NCBI GenBank assembly: GCA_018609935.1
Contig: JAHENH010000034.1
Coordinates: 1 to 13,748 of the forward strand
Direction of reading: 5' to 3'
Source: Halobacteriales archaeon
Lineage (GTDB): Archaea > Halobacteriota > Halobacteria > Halorutilales > JAHENH01
Length of the DNA stretch: 13,748 bases
This document shows positions 7,201 to 13,742 of this stretch, in pieces (the stretch's first letter is position 1; each line of letters begins with the position of its first letter). The position numbers were made by a program, and so were the translations under genes. The notes below the pieces were generated by a model. It had not been told where the DNA came from. It did no database searches and saw only the letters and a program-made list of their open reading frames with translations.

Positions 7201-7462
7201 ACAATGAAGGAGAGCTTGATAACTGTTTTTATTGATATATAATATGAAAGTGGTGATTATGACTTCTCAGAAGAAGATGAAAAAATATATCTAACATTAA
7301 AAAAGAACCAAAAACATATAAAACAAAAGAAAATGTAAAATAAACATAAGTGATATTTAATCTTTTAAAAAATTTGATGTTTTAGTTAAAATAATATTTT
7401 TAGTTAATGCAAGACATATATCTTAAACCAGATAAGTATTATTTAAGTGAGTAAAATAAAAA
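7201..7462 (+). other. Gap with a short coding-like relic
   Basis: In one frame, Y-E-S-G-D-Y-D-F-S-E-E-D-E-K-I-Y-L-T-L-K-K runs to TAA 7336-7338, preceded by I-D-N-E-G-E-L-D-N-C-F-Y in a neighbouring frame from about 7196. Together with the K-G-I-C-T-K-R-Y-G tail of the tnpB remnant this may be a scrap of another acidic protein. It is too short to name. The rest is AT-rich, with a TATA-like TTATTTAAG at 7439-7447 serving the next gene. Confidence 0.3.
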
Positions 7463-7729
7463 ATGTCTGATATAATCGTTTACGGTTTGGATAGCTCTCT
7501 AGATACATTAAGGAGTATTCTAGCTATGTCTATGTTTATAGTTTTAACACCAATCTTGATATTTGGATATATGGGTGTAATACCAGAGAGCTTAGCTCCA
7601 GAAATATTTATGGGGGTAATAGCTGTAAGTGTTGGTTATTTTACTATCGATATATTAATTTATAAACATCTTTCAAGTAATGGATTTAAATTTCAGGATA
7701 ACCTAAACCGGAATAAGTTACTTAAATAG
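7463..7729 (+). CDS. Small two-helix membrane protein, unknown function
   Basis: The predicted 88-residue protein has hydrophobic segments at about 20-37 (M-F-I-V-L-T-P-I-L-I-F-G) and 47-66 (F-M-G-V-I-A-V-S-V-G-Y), then a short polar, basic tail ending N-K-L-L-K. The start ATG lies 16-24 bases behind a TATA-like TTATTTAAG, allowing a leaderless message. The frame is clean and codon use is like the other AT-rich genes, so it is probably expressed. No family is recognised. It sits between two IS relics: the tnpB half upstream and an inverted IS-end structure right after its stop. Confidence 0.6.
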   Translation: MSDIIVYGLDSSLDTLRSILAMSMFIVLTPILIFGYMGVIPESLAPEIFMGVIAVSVGYFTIDILIYKHLSSNGFKFQDNLNRNKLLK

Positions 7730-7742
7730 TTAGTTTCACCTC

Positions 7743-7787
7743 TCAAAAGCGAAGGGGTCTTATTTACTCCCCATTACAAACCCAGTT
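7743..7787 (-). repeat. Inverted copy of the IS end found at 12997-13035
   Basis: Read on the minus strand this begins GGGTTTGTAATGGGG, runs through ATAAGACCCCTT and ends TTTTGAGAGGTG. The plus strand at 12997 has GGGTTTGTAAGGGAG, then ATAAGTCTCCTT, then TTTGTTAGGTG. Both fold into a first hairpin (GGGG/CCCC here, GGAG/CTCC there) followed by a second one, and the paired bases differ in a compensatory way. It is probably a solo end of the same IS200/IS605-type element. It could also serve as a terminator for the 7463 gene. Confidence 0.55.
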
Positions 7788-7794
7788 AAGGTAA

Positions 7795-8416
7795 ATATAT
7801 GTTGTTAAGAATTTTTTTATTTTTAGTTTTATTTTACATATGAAAATAATTTATATACATTTATTATTTCATTTTTTAATTTTTTAACAAGATTTTATAA
7901 ATGAACATTTGATTATTATTTTATATAATTTATATAATAGGTAATAAATAATGTTTTAGTGAAAAACTTTATAAATAAAGAATATATAGATATAACTGTA
8001 AAACCACAAAAAAGTGAGGTGATAAAAAAAAAGAAAAAACAAACAATAAACCAAGGAACCATCTTATATAGAAGCTCGGTTAAAATACTTGTTTTATTTC
8101 CCTTGTTGCTCTAAAACACCCTCCTTTACTTTATAATAACTAAAAAAATCAACTAGTAAAAATCTTTATCTTTAAAAACCTAACAAATATAAATTACTAC
8201 GAGAATCACACAGACATTCCATCCTTGCCCTCTAAAATACTCAATTACTTGTTTTCTTTATTTCTAATTTTTAACTCGATATAGTCTGAGACCCCCCTCT
8301 TATATCAGAGAAAGAACAGGTAAGTAAGTAGAGTATTAATAGCACACATCACCCATTATATGTATATTAACTAAAATTAACATATAATATATTTCTTTTT
8401 TACAAGCTGTTTTCTA
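7795..8416. other. AT-rich intergenic region with one doubtful 51-codon frame
   Basis: Very AT-rich with no recognisable gene. A GTG at 7959 opens a frame to TAA 8112-8114 encoding a Lys-rich segment then I-L-V-L-F-P-L-L-L. It has a hydrophobic end but neither a clear promoter nor a family, so it is not called as a gene. A weak stem TCTGA/TCAGA spans about 8287-8312 around a C-run. Confidence 0.4.
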
Positions 8417-9311
8417 TCATTGTAATTGTCCATATGTTGCTTGAATCCAGTATATTTCTTGTTTATATCTAACAAGCCAGTCTCCAGAATATTCATCCCC
8501 TCTTTTGATGGCTCTATGCCTGTGTAATTTTTCGATTAAAGATTTAAATGCTTCATTATTACTATTCTCAACATAATACATATCATCCATTGCTCTATTT
8601 ATAATTTTTTTCTCAGAGCTTGTAAGACTGGATAATTCAAACATATATCCCTCCTTTAAACTCTCTGCATACATCGTAGAGTTAATAAATTTTAGATCTA
8701 TGGTATAGTTGTAGACATCTAGTTGTACTGTTTCAGTTTCTACCTGGATAGGATAGAGGCTACCATTATATACTATGATGTTGTATTTTTTTGGAGTAGA
8801 ACTGATTCCTTTATCTCTTTTTTTCAGTACATTACTTACTCCAATATCAAGTCCTTCAGACTTTGGAAGATTTTCTATGGGGGGAAGAATTCCAACTAAA
8901 ATAGTTTTATCTATAGAAGGAGATCACTATATTTTACTTGTCTGCCACTAAGATTGTCTTCTTAAGGATTATAATTTATTTCTATAGAAACCCGTCTTCC
9001 TGATTTCTTGTCTATGGTTTCCCATGAAATATTATAATAGGAATTGTTGTATTCTATGATCTGGCCTCTATCTATAGGCGGTGAATTACTAATAATAGTA
9101 CCCGAACCATTTACAATAGCTAATTTAATTGTATTACGTATTCTACTCTTTGGCGAATTCTCATCACCAAGTGTTTCAAAAGATCGGCTAGTTCTTTCTG
9201 CCATCTTACTATTATTTACATCAATAGCTTCAATGGAAGCAGGCTCCACACACCCAGCAAGCACAATTAAAATAAAACCCCTTATAAAACTAAAATATAT
9301 TTGGGATCCAT
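8417..9311 (-). pseudogene. Haloarchaeal-type lipoprotein, broken
   Basis: From ATG 9311 the product starts M-D-P-K-Y-I-L-V and, after a one-base shift near 9287, continues R-G-F-I-L-I-V-L-A-G-C, a lipobox whose Cys would carry the lipid outside the membrane. About 90 residues of beta-rich protein follow. TAA at 8964-8962 interrupts, and the same frame then goes on E-D-N-L-S-G-R-Q-V-K-Y-S. A second shift near 8920 leads into I-L-P-P-I-E-N-L-P-K-S-E-G-L and Y-N-I-I-V-Y-N-G-S-L-Y-P. The C-terminal part holds F-E-L-S-S-L-T-S-S-E-K-K-I-I-N-R-A-M-D-D, then D-W-L-V-R-Y-K-Q-E-I-Y-W-I before TGA 8419-8417. That last pattern (L-S..E...I..A.D, later L-V-R-Y...Y-W) recalls a family of uncharacterised haloarchaeal lipoproteins; this is from memory. 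Function unknown. Two shifts and one nonsense codon make it a pseudogene unless the sequence is wrong. Confidence 0.68.
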
Positions 9312-9578
9312 ATATAGTTCGTTATGTTGAATAATTTTTTATACTGAATAAGGATTTCTGTAAACCCAAAAGGACACACTTTATTCAATATTATAGAGAA
9401 TTAATAGTTTCCATTTGATAACTATAGATCTTTTGGATCTATGAAGAACAAAATAATTCCATTCTGAACTTTATATCTTTTGGTAGATACTTATACGTTG
9501 TTACGCAATAGATCTCCTCATCTCTTTATTATAAGTTTTATATATTTATCTATAGATTGTATGTCTTTAATTCCCTAT
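9312..9578. other. Intergenic, nothing recognised
   Basis: AT-rich DNA without a supported gene on either strand. It would hold the promoter of the minus-strand lipoprotein relic. No strong palindrome or IS-end motif was seen. Confidence 0.5.
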
Positions 9579-9846
9579 TTATCGTTCTTTTTTTGTTAGA
9601 TGATCTACTGATATTTCGACATCTTCTATTATTTCCTCTGTTTCTCTAGATAGATCCATACTTAAGTATTTTACTGGCATTACTATACAGAATATGTAAT
9701 TTTTTTGTATTTTTTAGCGAACTATAGTGGTTTATTACCCTCTTAAAAAGTCTACTGACATCGATTGTAACTAGGTAATCTTCATATATAGATGGAATAG
9801 GTAATGTATATCTAGAAAAAGACTGAAAAAAGTGATATATCTGCAT
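9579..9846 (-). pseudogene. Unidentified small protein gene, probably frameshifted
   Basis: From ATG 9846 a 66-residue frame (M-Q-I-Y-H-F-F-Q-S-F, later V-S-R-L-F-K-R-V-I-N-H-Y) stops at 9646. A neighbouring frame, overlapping at the same residues (K-Y-G-S then M-D-L-S-R-E-T-E-E-I-I-E-D-V), runs on to TAA 9581-9579. One indel near 9655 would join them into about 88 residues, helical and ending acidic. I do not recognise the family, so it may be a genuine short gene, two tiny ones, or noise. It lies downstream of the carbonic anhydrase on the same strand. Confidence 0.33.
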
Positions 9847-10049
9847 CTTTGATTTGGTTATTTTTTATATATGAGATATTGTGTGTTTAGAATATATCTT
9901 ATTCATAACTTATTTTTCTGGTTTTTTGGAGGTTAAAAAGATAATATAGATGATGAAATATATTAAATCATCATTTTTTCAATCTATTTCTCTTTTAATT
10001 GATATTATTCGTCTTGTTTCTATGTTGTTTTTGATGTTGTTTTGTATGT

Positions 10050-10667
10050 TTAGACTCTGGTGTTTATTTGTTCTGATATTCTTTCACCTGGTTTACGCAG
10101 TGCGTTACTTTCTACTTCATAGATATAACCATGTATATTAACATTATCTGGGATTAATGGATAGTCTTGTAGATATTCTATTTGTCTTTTACATGCTTTA
10201 TCTATATCATCTGTCATACGGATCCAGTCAGATATAGAGGCATCACCTATTTTGAGTTGTGGTAGTGATGGATCAAGATCTATATCTTCTAAAGATTTTT
10301 CTGTCGTATTTTCTAGACCTTCTATAACTGCATTGTCTGGTGCACTCATCATTCCACAATCTGTATGGTTTATAAATATTATTTCAGTTGTATCAAAGAA
10401 ATTTGTACTTAGTACTGCACTTCTTATTACATCATCTGTTACTTTACCCCCCGCATTTCTGAAAATATGAGCATCGCCAAGATCTATACCCAATGCTTCT
10501 TCAACTGGTATTCTTTCATCCATACATGCAACAACCATAAGTTGTTTATCTGTAGGGATGTCTTTCCTTCTGCGTCTAGCCCAATCGTCTCTTTCATCTA
10601 TTTTCTTTTCAACGAACTCAAAAACTTTACCTTGATTTGTATTTTCTGAATCTGAAAAATTAGACAT
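10050..10667 (-). CDS. Beta-class carbonic anhydrase
   Basis: The predicted 205-residue soluble enzyme interconverts CO2 and bicarbonate using zinc. Metal ligands are visible: A-C-M-D-E-R (Cys48, with the Asp50-Arg52 pair that controls access) and N-H-T-D-C-G-M (His101, Cys104). The R-N-A-G-G loop between them is also typical. The C-terminal G-Y-I-Y-E-V-E-S-N-A-L-R-K-P-G is characteristic of the family. Length and motif spacing are normal, and the frame is intact, unlike most neighbours. ATG 10667 starts an acidic N-terminus (S-D-S-E-N-T) consistent with a high-salt cytoplasm. It is transcribed on the minus strand after the 11198-10824 membrane-protein gene, 156 bases apart with its own TATA-like box, so probably separately. 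A role in supplying bicarbonate or CO2 to carboxylation, or in pH balance, is inferred. Confidence 0.93.
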   Translation of the reverse strand: MSNFSDSENTNQGKVFEFVEKKIDERDDWARRRRKDIPTDKQLMVVACMDERIPVEEALGIDLGDAHIFRNAGGKVTDDVIRSAVLSTNFFDTTEIIFINHTDCGMMSAPDNAVIEGLENTTEKSLEDIDLDPSLPQLKIGDASISDWIRMTDDIDKACKRQIEYLQDYPLIPDNVNIHGYIYEVESNALRKPGERISEQINTRV

Positions 10668-10703
10668 AACAAAATATATAGTAAATAAAAACAGAAATAA
10701 TTA

Positions 10704-10724
10704 GTTATATAGGCAAAACTTGCC
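10704..10724 (-). promoter_or_regulatory. TATA box and adjoining inverted repeat ahead of the carbonic anhydrase
   Basis: On the minus strand CTATATAAC (10712-10704) lies about 37-45 bases ahead of ATG 10667. Directly upstream is the perfect inverted repeat GGCAA-GTT-TTGCC (10724-10712), which touches the TATA box where a regulator could help or block TBP/TFB. A second TATA-like run closer to the ATG (10670-10680) is too near for an ordinary promoter. Confidence 0.45.
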
Positions 10725-10823
10725 ACCTTTTTCAATAAAAAAACCAAGATACTAAATTTTAAAAACAAAACTTACTGTCATATAAACCAGAAAAACATCT
10801 AAAAAATATTGTGTTATATATTT

Positions 10824-11198
10824 TTATACTCCTGGTACACCAATGGACCTGAAAGATGTTATTTCAGCTGTTGCAAGTATATATAAAATTAGTAGTGATG
10901 ATATCCATGCTACAAGTGTTATTCCTGCTGCGTTTATCCATCCTCCTGGATATCTTTGCTTTATAATCCATATGTATGCGAATAATGTTATTATTGGTCC
11001 AAGAAATGGGATCCATCCAAGAAAAAATCCAGTTATAGTCCATGTGATACTTCCTAAAACTGCAGTTATAACTGCGGATTTATAGTCTGTTTTTCCTGTT
11101 ATTAATAATCCACCTATATAGATTCCTAGTCCACCTATAAGTAGGCTGACTAATAATACAACTATGGACCCCGAAATATGAGTTATTATATGCGTCAT
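10824..11198 (-). CDS. Four-helix membrane protein, conserved haloarchaeal-like, unknown function
   Basis: The predicted 124-residue protein has hydrophobic segments at about 8-33, 42-60, 62-79 and 87-110. Short loops hold K-Q-R-Y-P-G-G-W before helix 4 and the C-terminus ends S-I-G-V-P-G-V. The Y-P-G-G-W plus G-V-P-G combination recalls small uncharacterised membrane proteins of haloarchaea; this is from memory, without a family name. Gly-rich helices (I-G-G-L-G-I-Y-I-G-G) allow close packing, but no transport or catalytic motif is visible. The frame is clean. A TATA-like CTTATATATG lies roughly 40 bases ahead of ATG 11198. The carbonic anhydrase gene is downstream on the same strand. Confidence 0.8.
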   Translation of the reverse strand: MTHIITHISGSIVVLLVSLLIGGLGIYIGGLLITGKTDYKSAVITAVLGSITWTITGFFLGWIPFLGPIITLFAYIWIIKQRYPGGWINAAGITLVAWISSLLILYILATAEITSFRSIGVPGV

Positions 11199-11601
11199 AA
11201 TACTCTTTTATGGTTTTTGTTTTTATTTTATTCATATATAAGTACGGATAGTATGAATATTTTATTTTAGGTTTTATTTTTTTAGTTTTTTTACTAGATA
11301 GTTTGCTATTTCTCCTGTATAACATAATACACATCCCTTAAAACTAGGTTTTTCAGGTCACCCCTCTTTGAAGGGTTTATTAGCAGAATCTTTAGACATA
11401 CCTATAATTATGTATATAGATATAAAATGTGGATGGATAAAAATTTAGTATCATACTAAAATATAAATTTTTTATTAAAAACTTCTGTTGAAGTTATAGT
11501 TTGACATATTATTTATCTCTGTTGAGCGTAAGATTTCGTAGTTTAGGTTGGAGGTATACCGTTAAAACAAATTTAAGTTCTGTGATAAAAAATTTAACCT
11601 A
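11199..11601. other. Regulatory gap plus probable IS left end
   Basis: The first 60 bases hold the promoter of the minus-strand membrane gene. A hairpin, CCC/GGG near 11356-11372 next to GGTCACC, resembles an IS-end scrap. From about 11520 composition shifts (GAGCGTAAG, GGTATACC) and a 7-bp inverted repeat, TTAGGTT 11543-11549 with AACCTAA 11596-11602, closes just at the tnpA start. This suggests the left end of the element whose coding scraps follow. Confidence 0.4.
11444..11460. repeat. Perfect 17-base palindrome
   Basis: TTTAGTAT, a central C, then ATACTAAA. The symmetry is perfect over 8 bp per arm. It lies in a gap between a divergent gene pair, and an operator for a dimeric regulator is the simplest reading. 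It has no T-tract and does not look like a terminator. Confidence 0.5.
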
Positions 11602-11700
11602 ATGCGATATGATACTCAAAGCGGTAGCCATAGTAAGTATTCGCTACAGTATAACATGGTAATGGCTACTAAATATAGGCACAACCTACTTAGAGGATAG
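11602..11700 (+). pseudogene. tnpA: tnpA 5' fragment (IS200/IS605 Y1 HUH transposase)
   Basis: From ATG 11602 the 32 codons read [11 protein letters not shown], then [18 protein letters not shown]. The S-L-Q-Y-x-x-V-x-x-T-K-Y-R segment is the conserved first strand of IS200-type TnpA. The HUH motif and catalytic Tyr that should follow are absent: the frame ends at TAG 11698-11700, where the sequence becomes tnpB. A single large deletion therefore removed most of tnpA and most of tnpB while keeping both ends. Confidence 0.75.
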
Positions 11701-12042
11701 AGGAATGCCGGTTGTAGAAGTTGATGGGCATATACCAGTCAGATCTGTGTGAAGTGCGGAGAAAAAGGTGATAGGTATAGAGGTCGTTTTCGTTTGTCTG
11801 GAACGGAGATGGACGCTGACTACAACGGTGCTTGGAATATCGCTAATCGGACGTTAGGTAAGGTTGAGATAAGTCCCCTGGCGACCCAAGTGCTAACTGT
11901 GACATACCCCATCGAAAGACTCCCTAACGATGAACTGTCTCTCCATCTCTGTATGGTTCAGAGGTGTGAAGCATCAAGTGAAGGAGAACCACTAAACAGA
12001 AAGGAAGCTCCGCCCCCCTCTAAATTGGGGGTGTCACAATAA
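11693..12042 (+). pseudogene. tnpB: tnpB 3' fragment joined to the tnpA start
   Basis: Reading starts [12 protein letters not shown] and, after one base is missing near 11730, continues [10 protein letters not shown], the first half of the TnpB zinc ribbon. [13 protein letters not shown] follows, containing the RuvC-III Asp. The second CxxC pair is gone (F-R-L-S-G stands where a Cys pair should be). The tail ends [10 protein letters not shown], encoded by the right-end hairpin, at TAA 12040-12042. Only about a quarter of a TnpB remains, so no nuclease is made. With both ends kept, this unit could still have moved if a TnpA acted in trans, as for the PATE/MITE-type IS200/IS605 derivatives known in Haloquadratum. 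Confidence 0.82.
12014..12040 (+). other. IS right-end hairpin with TCACAAT
   Basis: CCCCC (12014-12018) pairs with GGGGG (12027-12031) over an 8-base AT-rich loop, followed at 12034-12040 by TCACAAT. It has the same layout as 2413-2444 with unrelated stem sequence, as expected for a structure-recognised end. Confidence 0.62.
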
Positions 12043-12050
12043 ATATTTAG
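12041..12050 (+). promoter_or_regulatory. TATA box for the DUF2270 gene
   Basis: AAATATTTAG lies 25-34 bases ahead of ATG 12075, so the message would be nearly leaderless. It begins immediately after the IS right end, so the insertion stops exactly short of the promoter core. Any upstream activator site would have been pushed away or replaced by IS DNA. Confidence 0.55.
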
Positions 12051-12074
12051 GGTTTTGTCTGTGTATATCCTTGG

Positions 12075-12782
12075 ATGTCAGATATTCCATCTGATTTTGA
12101 TCCTGAATCCAGAAAAGAGCGTGAGATAGCTGGTAGAGCAGCAGATGATGAGAGTGATTTTCTTTCACTTATGGGTCATATGTACCGTGGTGAAGTTGGT
12201 AGAACAACATCTTGGAGGGCACGTCTTGATAGAACAACAAACTGGGCCGTAATAATTACAGCAACACTATTAACTTGGGCATTTTCCTCTGAATCAAGAC
12301 CACACTATATATTACTTGTTGGAATGGTTATGGTGTCAGTGTTTTTGGGTATCGAAGCACGTCGTTATCAAACATATGATATTTGGAGATCACGTGTTAG
12401 AATGATTGAAGAAAATGTTTTTGCGAACCTATTAGAGCCAGAAGGTGTAGAACATACAAATTGGCGTGAACTCTTAAGTGATGATCTGAGAAAACCTAAA
12501 ATTAAAACGCCAAACTTTGAAGCAATATCTCGGAGATTACGACGAATATATCTACCATTACTTACAGTATTACTTGCAGCTTGGATAGTTAAACTTATAG
12601 TGTTTCCAACAACACAAAATAAGTTTATCAGAGAAGCCTCCCTTGGAGGAATACCAGGAATTTTAATAATTTTAATAGTAATACTTTTCTATATTTCTAT
12701 ATTTATAATTGCTTTCTGGCCAAAAAGTAGATATGCGAAGGGAGAATTTAAAAAAACAAAAAAGCCTGGAAAATGGAAATAA
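12075..12782 (+). CDS. DUF2270 family integral membrane protein
   Basis: The predicted 235-residue protein matches the haloarchaeal DUF2270 pattern along its length. An acidic N-terminus leads to D-F-L-S-L-M-G-H-M-Y-R-G-E-V-G-R, then W-R-A-R-L-D-R-T-T-N-W-A-V and L-T-W-A-F-S-S. I-E-A-R-R-Y-Q-T-Y-D-I-W-R-S-R-V-R-M follows, and E-N-V-F-A-N opens a cytoplasmic loop with V-E-H-T-N-W-R-E. Hydrophobic segments lie at about 56-71, 77-93, 158-177 and 191-214. The many Arg/Trp pairs beside the first helices are the most conserved part; the role is unknown. The frame is intact, the length usual, and the C-terminus Lys-rich (K-K-T-K-K-P-G-K). The start is supported by the TATA box 25-34 bases upstream. 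Confidence 0.93.
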   Translation: MSDIPSDFDPESRKEREIAGRAADDESDFLSLMGHMYRGEVGRTTSWRARLDRTTNWAVIITATLLTWAFSSESRPHYILLVGMVMVSVFLGIEARRYQTYDIWRSRVRMIEENVFANLLEPEGVEHTNWRELLSDDLRKPKIKTPNFEAISRRLRRIYLPLLTVLLAAWIVKLIVFPTTQNKFIREASLGGIPGILIILIVILFYISIFIIAFWPKSRYAKGEFKKTKKPGKWK

Positions 12783-12994
12783 AACCAGAAAACACAAATC
12801 TCTAATTAAAAAAAATTATATGCAGAATAAAAATTTTATTAAGTAAAGTTCCATCATCAAATTCTTATATCCTCCAATAAAAAATAAAATAATACTACCT
12901 TTCTTACCGTAACATTTCTAGGTAGACAGGGTCTTAGATAGTTTGGTATCATGGCTAATGTATATTTATTTTTTATATTTTTAACTTTAGTGGG
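12783..12994. other. Intergenic, nothing recognised
   Basis: AT-rich tail after the DUF2270 gene without a coding frame. TTTTTATATTTTTAAC just before 12990 could end transcription. An IS end begins at about 12995. Confidence 0.5.
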
Positions 12995-13041
12995 TTTGTA
13001 AGGGAGCGATAAGTCTCCTTCCTAACTTTGTTAGGTGGGGG
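12995..13041 (+). repeat. IS end with two tandem hairpins, upstream of the RHH/tnpB pair
   Basis: GTGGGTTTGTAAGGGAG starts the block. GGAG pairs with CTCC around CGATAAGT, then CCTAAC-TTT-GTTAGG (13021-13035) forms a perfect 6-bp hairpin, followed by a G-run. Its position about 80-120 bases ahead of the tnpB operon fits the left end of that element. An inverted relative lies at 7743-7787. Confidence 0.55.
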
Positions 13042-13076
13042 TTACATGGACTTCCTTGCTAGTTTTGAAGAAAGGA

Positions 13077-13084
13077 TTTATAAG
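13077..13084 (+). promoter_or_regulatory. TATA box of the RHH/tnpB operon
   Basis: TTTATAAG preceded by the purine-rich GAAAGGA, which suits a BRE. The expected transcript start, about 25 bases on, falls near 13106, about 15 bases ahead of ATG 13121. Confidence 0.65.
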
Positions 13085-13094
13085 TAATAATCAC

Positions 13095-13112
13095 TTACTA
13101 CTTATGTAGTAA
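13095..13112 (+). promoter_or_regulatory. Candidate operator over the transcription start
   Basis: TTACTAC-TTAT-GTAGTAA is a perfect 7-bp inverted repeat that begins 10 bases after the TATA box and covers the predicted start site. A protein bound here would block initiation. The first gene of the operon encodes a ribbon-helix-helix-like protein, a class that binds such repeats as dimers, so self-repression is the natural guess. Confidence 0.55.
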
Positions 13113-13120
13113 ATGGTAGT

Positions 13121-13255
13121 ATGGATGAAGAGATGACTTCAATAAAAATCCCAGTTGAACTCAGGGAAAAACTAAAACAAAGAAAAGTTCACCGTAACCA
13201 GCCCTACTATGAGATTATTAGGGAACTATTAGAAGAAGTCGAAAATGAAAGTTGA
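13121..13255 (+). CDS. Ribbon-helix-helix-like small protein preceding tnpB
   Basis: The predicted 44-residue protein reads M-D-E-E-M-T-S-I-K-I-P-V-E-L-R-E-K-L-K-Q, then a helix with Y-Y-E-I-I-R-E-L-L-E-E. One beta strand (T-S-I-K-I-P) followed by two helices is the ribbon-helix-helix/VapB-type antitoxin layout, in which paired strands of a dimer sit in the DNA groove. ATG 13133 (M-T-S-I-K-I-P) is an equally good start. Its end overlaps the tnpB start by 11 bases, giving tight translational coupling. Such small genes are seen next to tnpB in archaeal elements. The adjacent inverted repeat suggests it controls its own operon; alternatively it is an antitoxin-like passenger of the element. Confidence 0.72.
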   Translation: MDEEMTSIKIPVELREKLKQRKVHRNQPYYEIIRELLEEVENES

Positions 13256-13742
13256 AGCTGAAAAAACCATTATCTGTAGTATAACAGATCCGAACAAAAA
13301 CAAGTTAGATGCAATAAAACAAGAATATAGAAACGCTCAAAGATACATAAGAGGAGAAAACGTTGAATTGTATTCTGCCACAGAACAAGCGATGGATAAA
13401 TACATCGAAAAGGATAAACTGAAAGAAAAAGAATACCCTCTCTTCCTCAGAAACGATACCTTCAAAATAGAAAAAGCCAAACAAACAGAAGAATTTGACT
13501 ATTGGGCTAAAATCCCCATCTCTAACGTTTATGGTGGTGTTTGGATTCCTATAAAACCACACCAAGAAATAAAGGAAGACTACCAGATCCATGATTCAAA
13601 GATAGTTAAGAAAGGATATGGGTTTGAGCTGCATCTTTCAGCATCAAAAACAGTTAGACCTAAAAAAGAATATAGGGGAATAGTCGGTATAGATTTGGGT
13701 TTGAATAAACTTGCTACGTGCGTCACGTGGTCCAACCGCTAA
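13245..13742 (+). CDS. tnpB: TnpB RNA-guided nuclease, N-terminal part (interrupted at the window edge)
   Basis: The predicted 165 residues start M-K-V-E-A-E-K-T-I-I, followed by a Lys-rich helical region, then G-G-V-W-I-P-I-K and G-Y-G-F-E-L-H-L-S-A-S-K, and reach G-I-D-L-G-L-N-K-L-A-T, the RuvC-I motif with catalytic Asp150. Full TnpB proteins are about 370-450 residues, so RuvC-II, the zinc ribbon and RuvC-III should lie beyond the window. A TAA at 13740-13742 ends this frame 12 residues after N-K-L-A; the neighbouring frame reads on as G-P-T-A-K-P, more like TnpB, so a one-base shift near 13725 is likely. The N-terminal recognition region is also short (about 135 residues before RuvC-I). 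It overlaps the upstream ribbon-helix-helix gene. Whether it is active depends on the sequence to the right. Confidence 0.8.
   Translation: MKVEAEKTIICSITDPNKNKLDAIKQEYRNAQRYIRGENVELYSATEQAMDKYIEKDKLKEKEYPLFLRNDTFKIEKAKQTEEFDYWAKIPISNVYGGVWIPIKPHQEIKEDYQIHDSKIVKKGYGFELHLSASKTVRPKKEYRGIVGIDLGLNKLATCVTWSNR

Noticed and set aside
9044..9334. A plus-strand hydrophobic 96-residue protein
   Set aside because: It is the complement of the lipoprotein relic, whose lipobox and C-terminal motifs make sense on the minus strand.
9950..10141. A plus-strand Phe/Leu-rich 63-residue membrane protein
   Set aside because: Its second half is antisense to the carbonic anhydrase C-terminus, and its composition simply reflects T-rich DNA.
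13305..13592. A minus-strand Phe-rich protein
   Set aside because: Antisense shadow of the Lys-rich TnpB N-terminus.
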